From: Pontibacillus chungwhensis BH030062
GTDB lineage: Bacteria > Bacillota > Bacilli > Bacillales > BH030062
Length of the DNA: 64,000 bases
Assembly (NCBI RefSeq): GCF_000770675.1
Contig: NZ_AVBG01000004.1
Coordinates: 1-64,000 of the forward strand
Direction: 5' to 3'
Under the pieces are notes generated by a model. It had not been told where the DNA came from, made no database searches, and saw only the letters and a list, made by a program, of their open reading frames with translations. Position 1 is the first letter of the stretch. Each line of letters begins with the position of its first letter. Of the stretch, positions 1-8,140 are shown piece after piece. The position numbers and the translations under genes are program-made.

Positions 1-168
1 GTAAAAGTTCAATGAGCAGAAAGTGTAAAAATCAACTTGACGTTTACAAAAGCTCCACTATTCTTACACCCAAATATTTAAAAGCACAAATTCCTTTATT
101 TAAGTCAATAAAAGTCTCTCTAAGACAGAATACAATCATACTTAGATCAAATTCGAGGAGGTACGTAA

Positions 169-462
169 ATGAACATAAGAATGAACCCCTATCAAAACAT
201 GCAGCAACATGCAGCAGTGATCTCTGGTGTTGCGTTCATTCTCATGACAGTTGCTGCTATGTTTGCTCAAGGCTATGTGCACAGTTCATTAGTTATAGAA
301 GGAGATGTGACAACGACATTCAAAGACATCCAAGCCTCTCAATCCTTGTTTCGTCTTGAGATGCTTGGATGGCTCATCATTATCATAGCGGATGTAATCG
401 TTGCATGGGGATTTCATATGTTCTTGAAGCCGTTCCATTCTAGTTACGCCTTATTTCGGTGA
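169..462 (+). pseudogene. Truncated DUF4386-family membrane protein
   Basis: The reading frame starts with a good ribosome binding site (GAGGAGG, about 8 bases before ATG) and codes for 97 residues. Two hydrophobic segments (about residues 17-36 and 66-84) and the pattern QASQSLFRLEMLGWLIIIIADVIVAW look like the N-terminal part of DUF4386 proteins, which I recall as roughly 200-240 residues with several more helices. The frame stops soon after FLKPFHSSYALF, about where the third helix should begin, and I see no continuation in the next 280 bases. I therefore read it as a 3'-truncated remnant. The function of the family is not known. It could instead be a short intact membrane protein. Confidence 0.55.
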
Positions 463-743
463 GTATGTTAATGTTTTTTCGTTCAGAAATTACACTGCCA
501 CTTCATATATAACCCATAAAAATTGGAACTACTTCCCAAGAATAGCTTTCTGGTTCAATGTTTCTACGATATAATTTTATATATACCTATTAATCGGACA
601 AATATAGCATGTGTAAAATAGTCATTTAGAATTGTCGCACCTAAAGAGCTCAAACCATAACCCTGATGCTTCCCATTTAGGATCGTTTATTTTCTATGGA
701 AGTGAAAGAAGTGAAAACAATCAATTAAGGAGAGATTATAACA

Positions 744-1334
744 ATGAAAACATTCTTAGTGAAAAATTGGTTCGTTATTACGTTGGCTTCTATTTTTTTA
801 GCAGGCACAGGGATTATCTTTTTTATTTTGTACGGTGGATCAGAACAATTGCTAACGAACGATGCTAAAGCTGATGAAAAACAAGAAGAAGTTGAACCCG
901 GAACAGACCTAGATGTAACCGTTTCTAAAGATAGCGAAAAAAAGGAAAATAATTTTATTGAGCTTAACGAAAAACGAGACACACCCATTGAAGAAATATA
1001 TACAGAAGGCACGTCCGAGAGCGCTATTCAAAACGCTATTCACCAAATGTCTCATCAAAAAGTCATCGCTAACAAAAAATGGGGTACTTTACCCATCACA
1101 ATGGATCGTGTAAATCGTTTAATTGAAGTGGTTGAGATGAACAATTACACTCACAAGCAAGATTACTTAGAAATTCTCAACGCATGGAAAAACAAAGATT
1201 TCGCTAACATAGATGACCACCATAACATGATTTGGGAAATGCAAGGCGGAACAGTTGGGAAAGCAACTGGCGTTATGTCGATTGCACAGGAAAGAGAATT
1301 TATTCAAGATCATTTTGGTAGTGATATTGAGTAG
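744..1334 (+). CDS. Membrane-anchored protein, DUF6241-like
   Basis: A 196-residue protein with a short cytoplasmic start (MKTFLVKNW), one hydrophobic anchor at about residues 8-31, an acidic low-complexity linker (residues 40-75), then a compact C-terminal domain. That domain holds the pattern IHQMSHQKVIANKKWG, an N-x-Y-T-H motif and a conserved-looking tail. I recall this pattern from Bacillus proteins named DUF6241, but could not check it. The start has a strong site (AAGGAGAG, 10 bases upstream). The protein probably sits in the membrane with its domain outside. It is a single gene closed by a hairpin terminator at 1400. The role is unknown. Confidence 0.7.
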   Translation: MKTFLVKNWFVITLASIFLAGTGIIFFILYGGSEQLLTNDAKADEKQEEVEPGTDLDVTVSKDSEKKENNFIELNEKRDTPIEEIYTEGTSESAIQNAIHQMSHQKVIANKKWGTLPITMDRVNRLIEVVEMNNYTHKQDYLEILNAWKNKDFANIDDHHNMIWEMQGGTVGKATGVMSIAQEREFIQDHFGSDIE

Positions 1335-1390
1335 AACTGTTTTAAAAAGCATTATGGCGGATAGCCACCGGCGATAAAAGTTAAATCTCC

Positions 1391-1542
1391 CCAATATAAA
1401 AGCAAATCACCTGTATATGAGTGATTTGCTTCTTTTTAAACCTGTGAAATTCTTAGAATAACTTACGGTTACTATACCATTTGATAAAATATTTGAGAAT
1501 AGTCATAATGAAGCGCAGGAACCGTCTCTACGCTTCTTTAAA
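1391..1542 (+). repeat. Two-hairpin cassette, left edge copy
   Basis: This holds a hairpin AAGCAAATCAC / GTGATTTGCTT (1400-1410 with 1421-1431) and, 78 bases on, a second one, GAAGCG / CGCTTC (1510-1515 with 1531-1536), whose left part reads GAAGCGCAGGAACC. The same two elements in the same order and direction recur at 7960-8068. The gajB stop codon lies inside the second hairpin. Confidence 0.6.
1400..1437 (+). terminator. Rho-independent terminator
   Basis: An 11-bp perfect stem (1400-1410 / 1421-1431) with a 10-base loop is followed by a run of T (1433-1437). It closes the 744-1334 gene. Confidence 0.8.
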
Positions 1543-3312
1543 GATTGACTTAACATCTTTGTTAATATTCATGCTAATACCCTGCAGTTTTAGAAAACAA
1601 GTTATATTAGTTCTGTATCCATATCCATTTATTTCACTGGCTGTGAAATACGTTTGTATTCTAGCCCTAGTAAGAGCCACATAAAAAACTCCTAATTCAT
1701 CTATAAAGCTCTTTTCGTTGTCTTCGTCTATAATAAGCCTACAATTTTGTTTAAAGGAACACCCTTTACACATCCCCATATAATTAGGAATTGAATCCTT
1801 CTCTAAGTCTGGAATAATAACGTATTCCCATTCCAACCCTTTTGCTCCGAAAACCGTAGAAATGATTACACTTTCTTTAACGTATTCAATGTAGTTCTTC
1901 AATCCTTTACCCATAAGAAAATTGATTATGAAATTCTTTCTATCTTCTGAATTTAGATGTTTCCAAATTGCTTCTTTAATAACTTGTTCTATAAAAACTT
2001 TTAGTAACCTTAACAAAGGTTGAGATTTTGAATTAATTTTTATTATGGATTTAAAATCTAAATAGAATTCCATAAGGTTTTTCTTAGATACTGAATCTCT
2101 ATTCTTAAAAAACTCAATAAATCTATTCAAACATTGTTGATGAAAGTCTTTATAAACAGGATCTTCATCTTGTAAATATAAACCATTAAAATACGGAACT
2201 CCCTTATCCTCAAATTCTTTAAGAACAATATCTAAATTTCTACCTCTTTGCCTATATAATATAGCTACTTTTTCGTTGGCTTGATTAAGGTCTAAAGAAT
2301 TAACTAATTGTACTATGCCTTTTGCTTCATCATATTGAGAGTCAAAAAGGTTTAACTTGACCTCACTTTCACTTTCCATATTTGGATTTATAGGATTTTT
2401 CGCAATCTCCCTAATATTATTATCTAATAACAACATTTCCTTATTATCTTTAAATCGATAATTATACTTTAAATGATGATATTCCATATCAAATTTTTCA
2501 GCGGCATCATCTAAAAGGTTAGGGATAGCCCCAATAAACCCATAAATTTTTTGAAGAGAATCACCATAAAATTGAACATTAGACTTATCACTAATAATTA
2601 AATTCATTAATTCCCAGCTTAAAACGTTAGTATCTTGAAACTCATCTATAACAATTGATTGAAATATACTTTGATAAAACTTTAAAACACTGGGGTAATT
2701 TTTAAGTAACAGTTCAGTTAATAATATTATCCCATCATATGTAATATATTTATTGTCTAATAATTTTTTAATTAATATTTTTAAGTATTTATGCTTATTT
2801 TGTTCAATTCCTGCATAATTAATAATTCTTACATCGTGTTCAAATTTACTGATTACCTTTAATTCTTCTTTAGTTAATCCTATTTCTTCTTTTGTGTTGA
2901 AAATTTTAAAGGAATCAACTTCTTTCAAATTCTGATGAAGTAAATATCCGTATTTCTTTAATATTCCACGACAAAAGCCATGGTAATTAGAAACCACCAC
3001 TTTTCCATCAATCTCCTTAGGTTTTGGCTTTAAAGCGTCTTGTAGCAATACGGGTAACTTTGACTTTATGTCCTTTTTAACTTTATGTGCTGCATTCACA
3101 CTAAATGTGATCACTAATATTTTTTTATAATTCTTTATTTTCTTGGCCACAATGTCATATGCAATTTTACTAATAAGCGTCTGTGTTTTACCATAACCAG
3201 CAGGTGCTTCTACCATTATTTTTTTACCGTCCGAAAATATTACATCTAATTGTGATTTATCATCACCATGTATTTCTGTAATTTTATCTTTTATGTCAGT
3301 ATGTTCAATCAT
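1528..3312 (-). CDS. gajB: GajB, UvrD/PcrA-like helicase of Gabija defence
   Basis: A 594-residue superfamily 1 helicase-like ATPase. Visible motifs are Walker A APAGYGKT (residues 36-43), motif Ia KILVITFSVNAA, motif II IVIDEFQDTN (near 222), motif III VQFYGDSLQKIYGF, motif V ISTVFGAKGLEWEYVIIPD and motif VI FYVALTRARIQ. A Cys cluster C515-x2-C518-x5-C524 lies between motifs V and VI. In Gabija, GajB is thought to sense nucleic-acid termini or free nucleotides during phage infection and to activate the GajA nuclease. The gene overlaps gajA by 8 bases, the usual order for the system. At 594 residues it is longer than the B. cereus VD045 protein, which I recall as 494. Its AT-rich base composition fits an acquired island. 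The start ATG follows the gajA overlap. Confidence 0.9.
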   Translation of the reverse strand: MIEHTDIKDKITEIHGDDKSQLDVIFSDGKKIMVEAPAGYGKTQTLISKIAYDIVAKKIKNYKKILVITFSVNAAHKVKKDIKSKLPVLLQDALKPKPKEIDGKVVVSNYHGFCRGILKKYGYLLHQNLKEVDSFKIFNTKEEIGLTKEELKVISKFEHDVRIINYAGIEQNKHKYLKILIKKLLDNKYITYDGIILLTELLLKNYPSVLKFYQSIFQSIVIDEFQDTNVLSWELMNLIISDKSNVQFYGDSLQKIYGFIGAIPNLLDDAAEKFDMEYHHLKYNYRFKDNKEMLLLDNNIREIAKNPINPNMESESEVKLNLFDSQYDEAKGIVQLVNSLDLNQANEKVAILYRQRGRNLDIVLKEFEDKGVPYFNGLYLQDEDPVYKDFHQQCLNRFIEFFKNRDSVSKKNLMEFYLDFKSIIKINSKSQPLLRLLKVFIEQVIKEAIWKHLNSEDRKNFIINFLMGKGLKNYIEYVKESVIISTVFGAKGLEWEYVIIPDLEKDSIPNYMGMCKGCSFKQNCRLIIDEDNEKSFIDELGVFYVALTRARIQTYFTASEINGYGYRTNITCFLKLQGISMNINKDVKSIFKEA

Positions 3313-5041
3313 CAGATCCCCCCACCAAACACCTTATCGTTTCAATATAGATTTGTGGAATCACTGTAGTATGTTTCCCCAATTCCTTACCAACAATAAT
3401 GCTCTTAATATTTGACAACTGTGAATGTATACCGGATTGCAATTCAGATTTCAATCGTATTTTGTCTTGTTCTTTAATAGCTTTGAATTCTTCATGCAAG
3501 TTTGGGTTCGCAGGGTTAAATTGGATATTTAACTTCTTTGCAGTACCAATAAGAAAGCCTTTCTTTTCAGGAATATTTTCTACTAAGAAACTAGCATAAT
3601 CTTCAGGTTGAAAACTGTGTGATAACTCCTCTTCAAAATCAACAAAATTAGTTTCAAACAAGTTTTCAACATTTTGAAAAGCTTTACGTTCCATATTCCC
3701 ATCATCTTTATCAATTATTCCTACAGCATTAACACCAAATTTATTAAATAAATTCATTAAAGGAGGTACACTATTTACACTACCAGCTCTTACTATACTG
3801 ACCCCTAACTTATCGAAATCATATCCCAACTTTTGAGCGAAAATAGGAAATGCTCCTTCTTCTGTTTCCCCCTCTACTACCAATACACTTTTAGCATAAA
3901 ATGCTTCTTTAATTATTTCCATATTCTTATTTAGGTGCTTTTCTATATCAGGTTTAAAAGTTATTTGAGATCCACTTTTCACACTCAGCTCTCCACTTTC
4001 ATCCTGAAAAAACCTCACAATATGTTTATAATTATTTTGTATTGAAAATGGAGAGTGAGTAACGAAAATTAGCTGTCCTTTAACTCTATCTACATCAAAT
4101 AAATCTTTTAATATACTATTAAAATTTTGATCTTCACCCTTTGTTATTTCGGATAAGTATTTTATTAAGCTTCGTTGCATGAATGGGTGTAAATGTATTT
4201 CCGGTTCATCTATACCTATTATAACCGGAAGATAATGTTCGTTCCGATCTTGTTCTAAAACATTTTCACCTGACCTACGAGATTTTTCTATTATGTTATA
4301 TATGTTATCAATAATTACTAAGGGTATAATATTTAAAAATTGCACACCATAACCCATATCATTTATATAGTGATCCCCGTTACCCTTTAAAACTATTAGT
4401 TTAGATAGAACCTTTTCAACCTCATTATCCAAATGAGCAGCAATAGAAAAGTTATTTATTGTTTCAATTTTTCCTATACTTTTATTTAAGTACTTTAATA
4501 AATCAGTAAAATCGTTCTCATCGATAAACTGATTCTTTCCATCTGTTGAATTTTCTTTTAAATAACGTTCAACAAGGTATTTTAAGAACTTTCCTCCACC
4601 TGTTCCCCTATCAAAATTTAACTCGTTTTGAGGATTCCTAAATGATGAATAGTTTATGAAATTTAACTTCCTTAAAGTTTTATGAGATATTTCCTCTTCA
4701 GTTTCCTTATGTAAAAACTTAAATATTTCTTCTGGACTATCTTGTTTTAAAGTTATATTGATTATATTAATCTGTTCATCGTGAGGAGAAAAATAATCAT
4801 CAAATAATCCTATTTCTTCATCATCAAGTTGTAATTGTAAATTTATTTCAATTGAATTGTCTGGATTTTTGAAGTCACGCTCACGAAAGTATCTTGAAGC
4901 GGAAATAGTGTTTAACATCGCTAGAAAATTTGATTTCCCTAAATTATTCTCCCCTACAATAAAATTCATATCTGGATGCAACGCAACCTCTATTCCATCT
5001 AAGTTTCTATAATTCCAAATTTCAACCCATATTAGTTTCAA
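3305..5041 (-). CDS. gajA: GajA, OLD-family ATPase/Toprim endonuclease of Gabija defence
   Basis: An ATP-regulated DNA-nicking endonuclease, the effector of Gabija. Read from the TTG at 5041, which has GGAGGGG six bases before it, the protein has 578 residues, the same length I recall for the founding GajA. An upstream in-frame ATG would add 17 residues but lacks a site and runs into the promoter. The N-terminal ABC-type ATPase shows Walker A GENNLGKS (residues 30-37), IIGIDEPEIHLHP (signature/Walker B) and FVTHSPF (H-loop). The C-terminal Toprim domain shows VLVVEGETEEGAF (metal-binding Glu) and VGIIDKDDG (the Asp pair). It is followed by gajB with an 8-base overlap, so one transcript and coupled translation are likely. 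All key residues are present, so the system looks intact. Confidence 0.92.
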   Translation of the reverse strand: MKLIWVEIWNYRNLDGIEVALHPDMNFIVGENNLGKSNFLAMLNTISASRYFRERDFKNPDNSIEINLQLQLDDEEIGLFDDYFSPHDEQINIINITLKQDSPEEIFKFLHKETEEEISHKTLRKLNFINYSSFRNPQNELNFDRGTGGGKFLKYLVERYLKENSTDGKNQFIDENDFTDLLKYLNKSIGKIETINNFSIAAHLDNEVEKVLSKLIVLKGNGDHYINDMGYGVQFLNIIPLVIIDNIYNIIEKSRRSGENVLEQDRNEHYLPVIIGIDEPEIHLHPFMQRSLIKYLSEITKGEDQNFNSILKDLFDVDRVKGQLIFVTHSPFSIQNNYKHIVRFFQDESGELSVKSGSQITFKPDIEKHLNKNMEIIKEAFYAKSVLVVEGETEEGAFPIFAQKLGYDFDKLGVSIVRAGSVNSVPPLMNLFNKFGVNAVGIIDKDDGNMERKAFQNVENLFETNFVDFEEELSHSFQPEDYASFLVENIPEKKGFLIGTAKKLNIQFNPANPNLHEEFKAIKEQDKIRLKSELQSGIHSQLSNIKSIIVGKELGKHTTVIPQIYIETIRCLVGGSDD

Positions 5042-5045
5042 AATA

Positions 5046-5092
5046 CCCCTCCATCTATAAAGCATTTTATATGTTAATTTTACCATTTCCAA
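5046..5092 (-). promoter_or_regulatory. Promoter and ribosome binding site of gajAB
   Basis: On the minus strand TTGGAA (5092-5087), a 17-base spacer and TAAAAT (5069-5064) form a good sigma-A-type promoter. GGAGGGG at 5052-5046 is the ribosome binding site that fixes the TTG start of gajA. Confidence 0.65.
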
Positions 5093-5450
5093 ATCAGTCT
5101 TGAAACTAATCTCTTATCTAGGGGAAATTGTTTCAAGTCTTTTAGCACATAGAAAAAGAGGTTATGACAAAAACTTCAAAGCTCTTTTCTCATCTCTAAT
5201 TTTTTAGTTCTTCATGGGTGTTTATATAATACGTTACACCGGTTTTAACTGACTTTACTATTAATCCCCAAGTCCAGTGAAAAAGTAGTTTTTTTCAATT
5301 TAAATCACACGTGAAAATGACCACATATTAAAAGTACTATTATGTTGGGTTATAGCCTAAAAATAGATGAGGTTTTAGAGGTAGGATGGCTACTATCCTT
5401 TTGAAATTAACCGCTATATCGGTTAATTTCTCTTGATTCATCATGGTTAA
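5093..5450. other. Intergenic region with a perfect inverted repeat
   Basis: No gene is seen here. An 11-bp perfect inverted repeat, GAAATTAACCG / CGGTTAATTTC (5403-5413 with 5420-5430, loop of 6), is the only marked structure. It lacks a clear T-run and could be an operator or a weak terminator. Confidence 0.5.
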
Positions 5451-5881
5451 GAGGCCATATCCGCTAGCTCGGGATATACCGTGGAAACGTTTGAGCTCCA
5501 CGTTTTTTCTTTCAATGGAAGCTCGCTCTCAAACGCGAAAGAAGGTCTATTATCTAATCTGACAAAATCAGGACCAGCATTCTGGCAAACATTCTTTAAG
5601 GGGATTTCTAAGAGTTCATCAACGCTTACAAAGCCGTAAGCCGTGAAGTGGATAACATTTGCGGAGAGTTGGGTGGTTTAGCTGGACAGCTTCAAGCTAC
5701 CTTCCCTGGTGGTCGAACTACTATTCGATACAAGCACATGATGTCAATCGAAGGCAGCGTGACTATTGAAGGTGATACTGGTTCAGAACAAGTCAGGATC
5801 GCCGCTGACCAATACAGGGAGCAGATCGAGAAGCAAGGATTCGATCTCGGCAACCTTCGCCAAGAAATCCGACTAAACTAA
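5451..5881 (+). pseudogene. Frameshifted coding remnant of unknown origin
   Basis: A 62-codon open frame (5451-5639, with the stretch AKEGLLSNLTKSGPAFW) has no start codon of its own. It ends in TAA next to a second frame that opens at 5612 and runs to 5881, containing YKAVSREVDNICGELGGLAGQLQ and ending in NLRQEIRLN. The two frames overlap as expected for one gene with a single frameshift near 5600-5635. The second frame has only an internal GTG (5648) without a ribosome binding site. Base composition is less AT-rich than in the flanking gajAB. The sequence was not recognised. A phage structural or secreted-effector fragment is possible, but nothing shows it. Its position between two defence-like modules suggests debris of earlier mobile DNA. 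Confidence 0.5.
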
Positions 5882-6016
5882 TTTACCACAACAAGAGTCT
5901 GGTTCTTTATAGAATCAGTTTTTTTCACATATGCCATACGATTTCCACAGAGAGCTTTTAACTATCCTGTATACTATTTATCACAATCGTCTGATGTGAC
6001 TTGCATTTGCTGATTT

Positions 6017-6658
6017 CTATAGAAAACTATGGTCAAACTCATCTAAATGGTAATTCAAATACAATTCTTCTGTCTCACCATTGTTAAAGACAAACTTCAA
6101 TTTATTGTTTTCCTTAATTAAATTATCCGTGCCACCTTGGTGAAAATGTAATCGCATATGATGTTGAGGGCAAACCACAACAGTATTCTGATAAGTATCA
6201 AGGCTTTCAATATCTTGCTTCTGTTCAGGGGTATTAGCTAACCCAATACTTGTTATATGATGAACCTCAACATATTTAACACCGGTCTCCATGATAATTG
6301 GCAAGAATGGCTCAGAAGGATCACATAACTGACATTCATGTTTATAAAGAGTCTTTAGCTTTCTCACTAGTTTAGCCGATCTTCTGATACGATCTTGCGC
6401 TTGTGTTGTTCTTTCCAGGGACCCCTGGATACTCTGGATTTCTTTTAATAATTCGTCTTGAAGGTTCTCCTCATCAATTTCGCTTGTTTCAAGGACATCC
6501 GGTAAATGTTTTTGTTGTTTTTTACGAATATCACCTAAGTCAATTTCATATTCATCAACTTTTATTTCCACTCCTTCTTTAAAATGAGAGAAACCATCAT
6601 GTGAATTGAATTTATACCGATTCAAGGTACCTATTTCATACAAATGTAGTTTAGTCAT
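6017..6658 (-). CDS. HNH endonuclease domain protein
   Basis: A 213-residue protein read from the ATG at 6658 (AAGGTG seven bases upstream). A longer reading from 6715 would lie entirely inside the upstream gene. The first 100 residues are charged and partly helical. The C-terminal half is an HNH nuclease: C109-x2-C112, the VEVHHI core with H133-H134, N158 and C163-x2-H166 (the pattern NTVVVCPQHH), giving a zinc-bound beta-beta-alpha-metal fold. Such domains cut DNA. The start overlaps the end of the recombinase-like gene by 8 bases, so the two are translated together and probably work together. No methylase or intron signature is present. A restriction-like or defence role next to Gabija is an inference. 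Confidence 0.75.
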   Translation of the reverse strand: MTKLHLYEIGTLNRYKFNSHDGFSHFKEGVEIKVDEYEIDLGDIRKKQQKHLPDVLETSEIDEENLQDELLKEIQSIQGSLERTTQAQDRIRRSAKLVRKLKTLYKHECQLCDPSEPFLPIIMETGVKYVEVHHITSIGLANTPEQKQDIESLDTYQNTVVVCPQHHMRLHFHQGGTDNLIKENNKLKFVFNNGETEELYLNYHLDEFDHSFL

Positions 6659-7520
6659 TTGATTCACCTTGTTCGACACATGACTTACATACCAACCACT
6701 TCGTGTGGTTCTCATTTACAGACACTAAAACCCAGTTATCAGCTTGCATTTCATTTTCTTTCTGACATCTCGGACACGCAACGAAGTTTTTGTCATGTGT
6801 TTTTTCGATGTCAATCCACCTTACATCACGCCCAAGAAGCTCCGACATATCAACTAATCTATATTGATGACCTGACATAGAAACTCTGTCAAGAATAGCG
6901 TCATCACGCTCAATGAGATCAGCAATGTAATCATCAATATTGATGGATTTATTTTTAGTAATCTTGAACTCTCTATTTTCTGGTGAATAGTTCTTCCGAT
7001 GACATTTTGCTAAATCGTTCCACTTAACCTCGTGTCGATAGATCATTTCAAAAGTGAATAATCTTTTATTCTCATTATCACGCTTATAAGTATCTCTGAT
7101 GAGTACGACTTGTTCTATTGTCAAAGGTACCGCTCCCCTTTGAATACTTTGACGTACATCACCAGGACTAAACACAATTGATCCTAGCTTATCACTACTA
7201 ATCAACAAAGATAAGCCCTTTTCTTCGGATAAATACCGCCAGAAGTTCTTTAGAGCGTAGACTCTATTATTAAAACTGCTCTCAGCTTGAGCTGCACTAA
7301 TAAAGTCTTCCATAATAACAAATGGAGTGTCCTCTATCTTTTGATCTTCACGAAGCGTTTCCAAAAAATTGAGCACCTTGTTTGAATAATTTGTGATAGT
7401 CGTCTTACCCTTACCGCTCTTTTGAAGGTATTCAACATAATCCGAGTAAAGCTTACTGTTTCTTTCGTTTAGTCCCATCAATCTCTTCGTAACTGTTCGT
7501 CTTGATCTAGATACCAGCAT
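6651..7520 (-). CDS. Degenerate tyrosine-recombinase-like protein with C-terminal zinc ribbon
   Basis: 289 residues from the ATG at 7520 (GGAGG with six bases to ATG; the in-frame TTG at 7535 lies before this site). Residues 20-98 (YSDYVEYLQKSGKGKTTITNYSNKVLNFLE ... VYALKNFWRYLSEE, read in two parts) match the SAM-like core-binding domain of phage integrases. Residues 133-170 weakly resemble the start of the catalytic domain, but the HxxR box and nucleophilic Tyr are not seen. Instead the protein ends in a zinc ribbon (C249-x2-C252 and C278-x2-C281). It is therefore unlikely to be an active integrase and more likely a DNA-binding partner for the coupled HNH nuclease. It lies between defence genes in an AT-rich island. 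It was not recognised as a named system. Confidence 0.65.
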   Translation of the reverse strand: MLVSRSRRTVTKRLMGLNERNSKLYSDYVEYLQKSGKGKTTITNYSNKVLNFLETLREDQKIEDTPFVIMEDFISAAQAESSFNNRVYALKNFWRYLSEEKGLSLLISSDKLGSIVFSPGDVRQSIQRGAVPLTIEQVVLIRDTYKRDNENKRLFTFEMIYRHEVKWNDLAKCHRKNYSPENREFKITKNKSINIDDYIADLIERDDAILDRVSMSGHQYRLVDMSELLGRDVRWIDIEKTHDKNFVACPRCQKENEMQADNWVLVSVNENHTKWLVCKSCVEQGESND

Positions 7521-7696
7521 ATTACCCCTCCACAATTTTTTGACTTTATACTACCACATTTTACCACAAATCTGTTCGTTCAATAAATTTTTCCAATAGA
7601 TTTTAGAACAATTTATTATAATAATATTTTCAAACAATACTTAAAGTGGCTCCATTAAAAGGATTAAAAACTTATTGGAGCAGGAGGAAAGTTAAT

Positions 7697-7834
7697 ATGA
7701 GTGAACCCAAGCACCATCTAGCAATTCTTGAGATGTATAACCACCTAGTATCTTCATTTCCTACTTTTGATATCCTTATAAGATACAGTGACAACGGTAG
7801 CGAAGACTATAAGTTAACCAAAGAACTCATTTAA
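7697..7834 (+). CDS. Small hypothetical protein (45 aa)
   Basis: The ATG at 7697 follows a strong site (GAGGAAAG, 6 bases upstream), which favours a real start over the in-frame codon at 7646. The product starts MSEPKHHLAILEMYNHLV and shows one amphipathic stretch, without a signal peptide or membrane helix. It may be the 5' part of a once longer gene, because no further matching frame follows. It was not recognised. Confidence 0.4.
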   Translation: MSEPKHHLAILEMYNHLVSSFPTFDILIRYSDNGSEDYKLTKELI

Positions 7835-7959
7835 CACTATAGAGCAACAGACCAAAGGATTTGGGATTTGGCGGAAGAAGCACGGGGGCGGTTCTGATCT
7901 TCCTTATTTTCTCTATAAAAATGCATGAAAACCGTCGCTGTTCTTCCATCAAATCTTCA

Positions 7960-8068
7960 TAATATAGGAGCAAATCACTTTTAATTAAGTGGTTTGCTTT
8001 TTTTATCAGTATTACTCGTAGAATAAAAGTAAAGAAGCGCAGGATCCTTCCCACCGCTTCCTTATAAA
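7960..8068 (+). repeat. Two-hairpin cassette, right edge copy
   Basis: It repeats the elements of 1391-1542 in the same order: AATATAGGAGCAAATCAC with its partner GTGGTTTGCTT and T-run (7970-8004), then GAAGCGCAGGATCC ... CGCTTCC (8034-8061). The spacer between the two hairpins is shorter than in the left copy. Confidence 0.55.
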
Positions 8069-8087
8069 TCATAGAAACGCTCAATAA

Positions 8088-8123
8088 AAAAGCCTTGAAG
8101 CTATTGTATGCTTCAAGGCTTTT
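8088..8123 (-). terminator. Terminator of the GH42 gene
   Basis: A perfect 14-bp stem AAAAGCCTTGAAGC / GCTTCAAGGCTTTT (8088-8101 with 8110-8123), flanked by A/T runs on both sides, lies 17 bases past the stop of the beta-galactosidase gene. Confidence 0.85.
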
Positions 8124-8140
8124 ATTAAAAGTAGTATACG

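Noticed and set aside
12-359. 115-codon plus-strand ORF
   Set aside because: It overlaps the DUF4386 frame in another phase, lacks a ribosome site and has Cys-rich shadow composition.
6651-7520. Calling the recombinase-like protein an active phage integrase
   Set aside because: The second Arg box and the Tyr nucleophile are not visible and no attachment-site pair was found near it.
7827-8084. 85-codon minus-strand ORF
   Set aside because: It runs through two hairpins and a T-run, has no good ribosome site and no recognisable domain.
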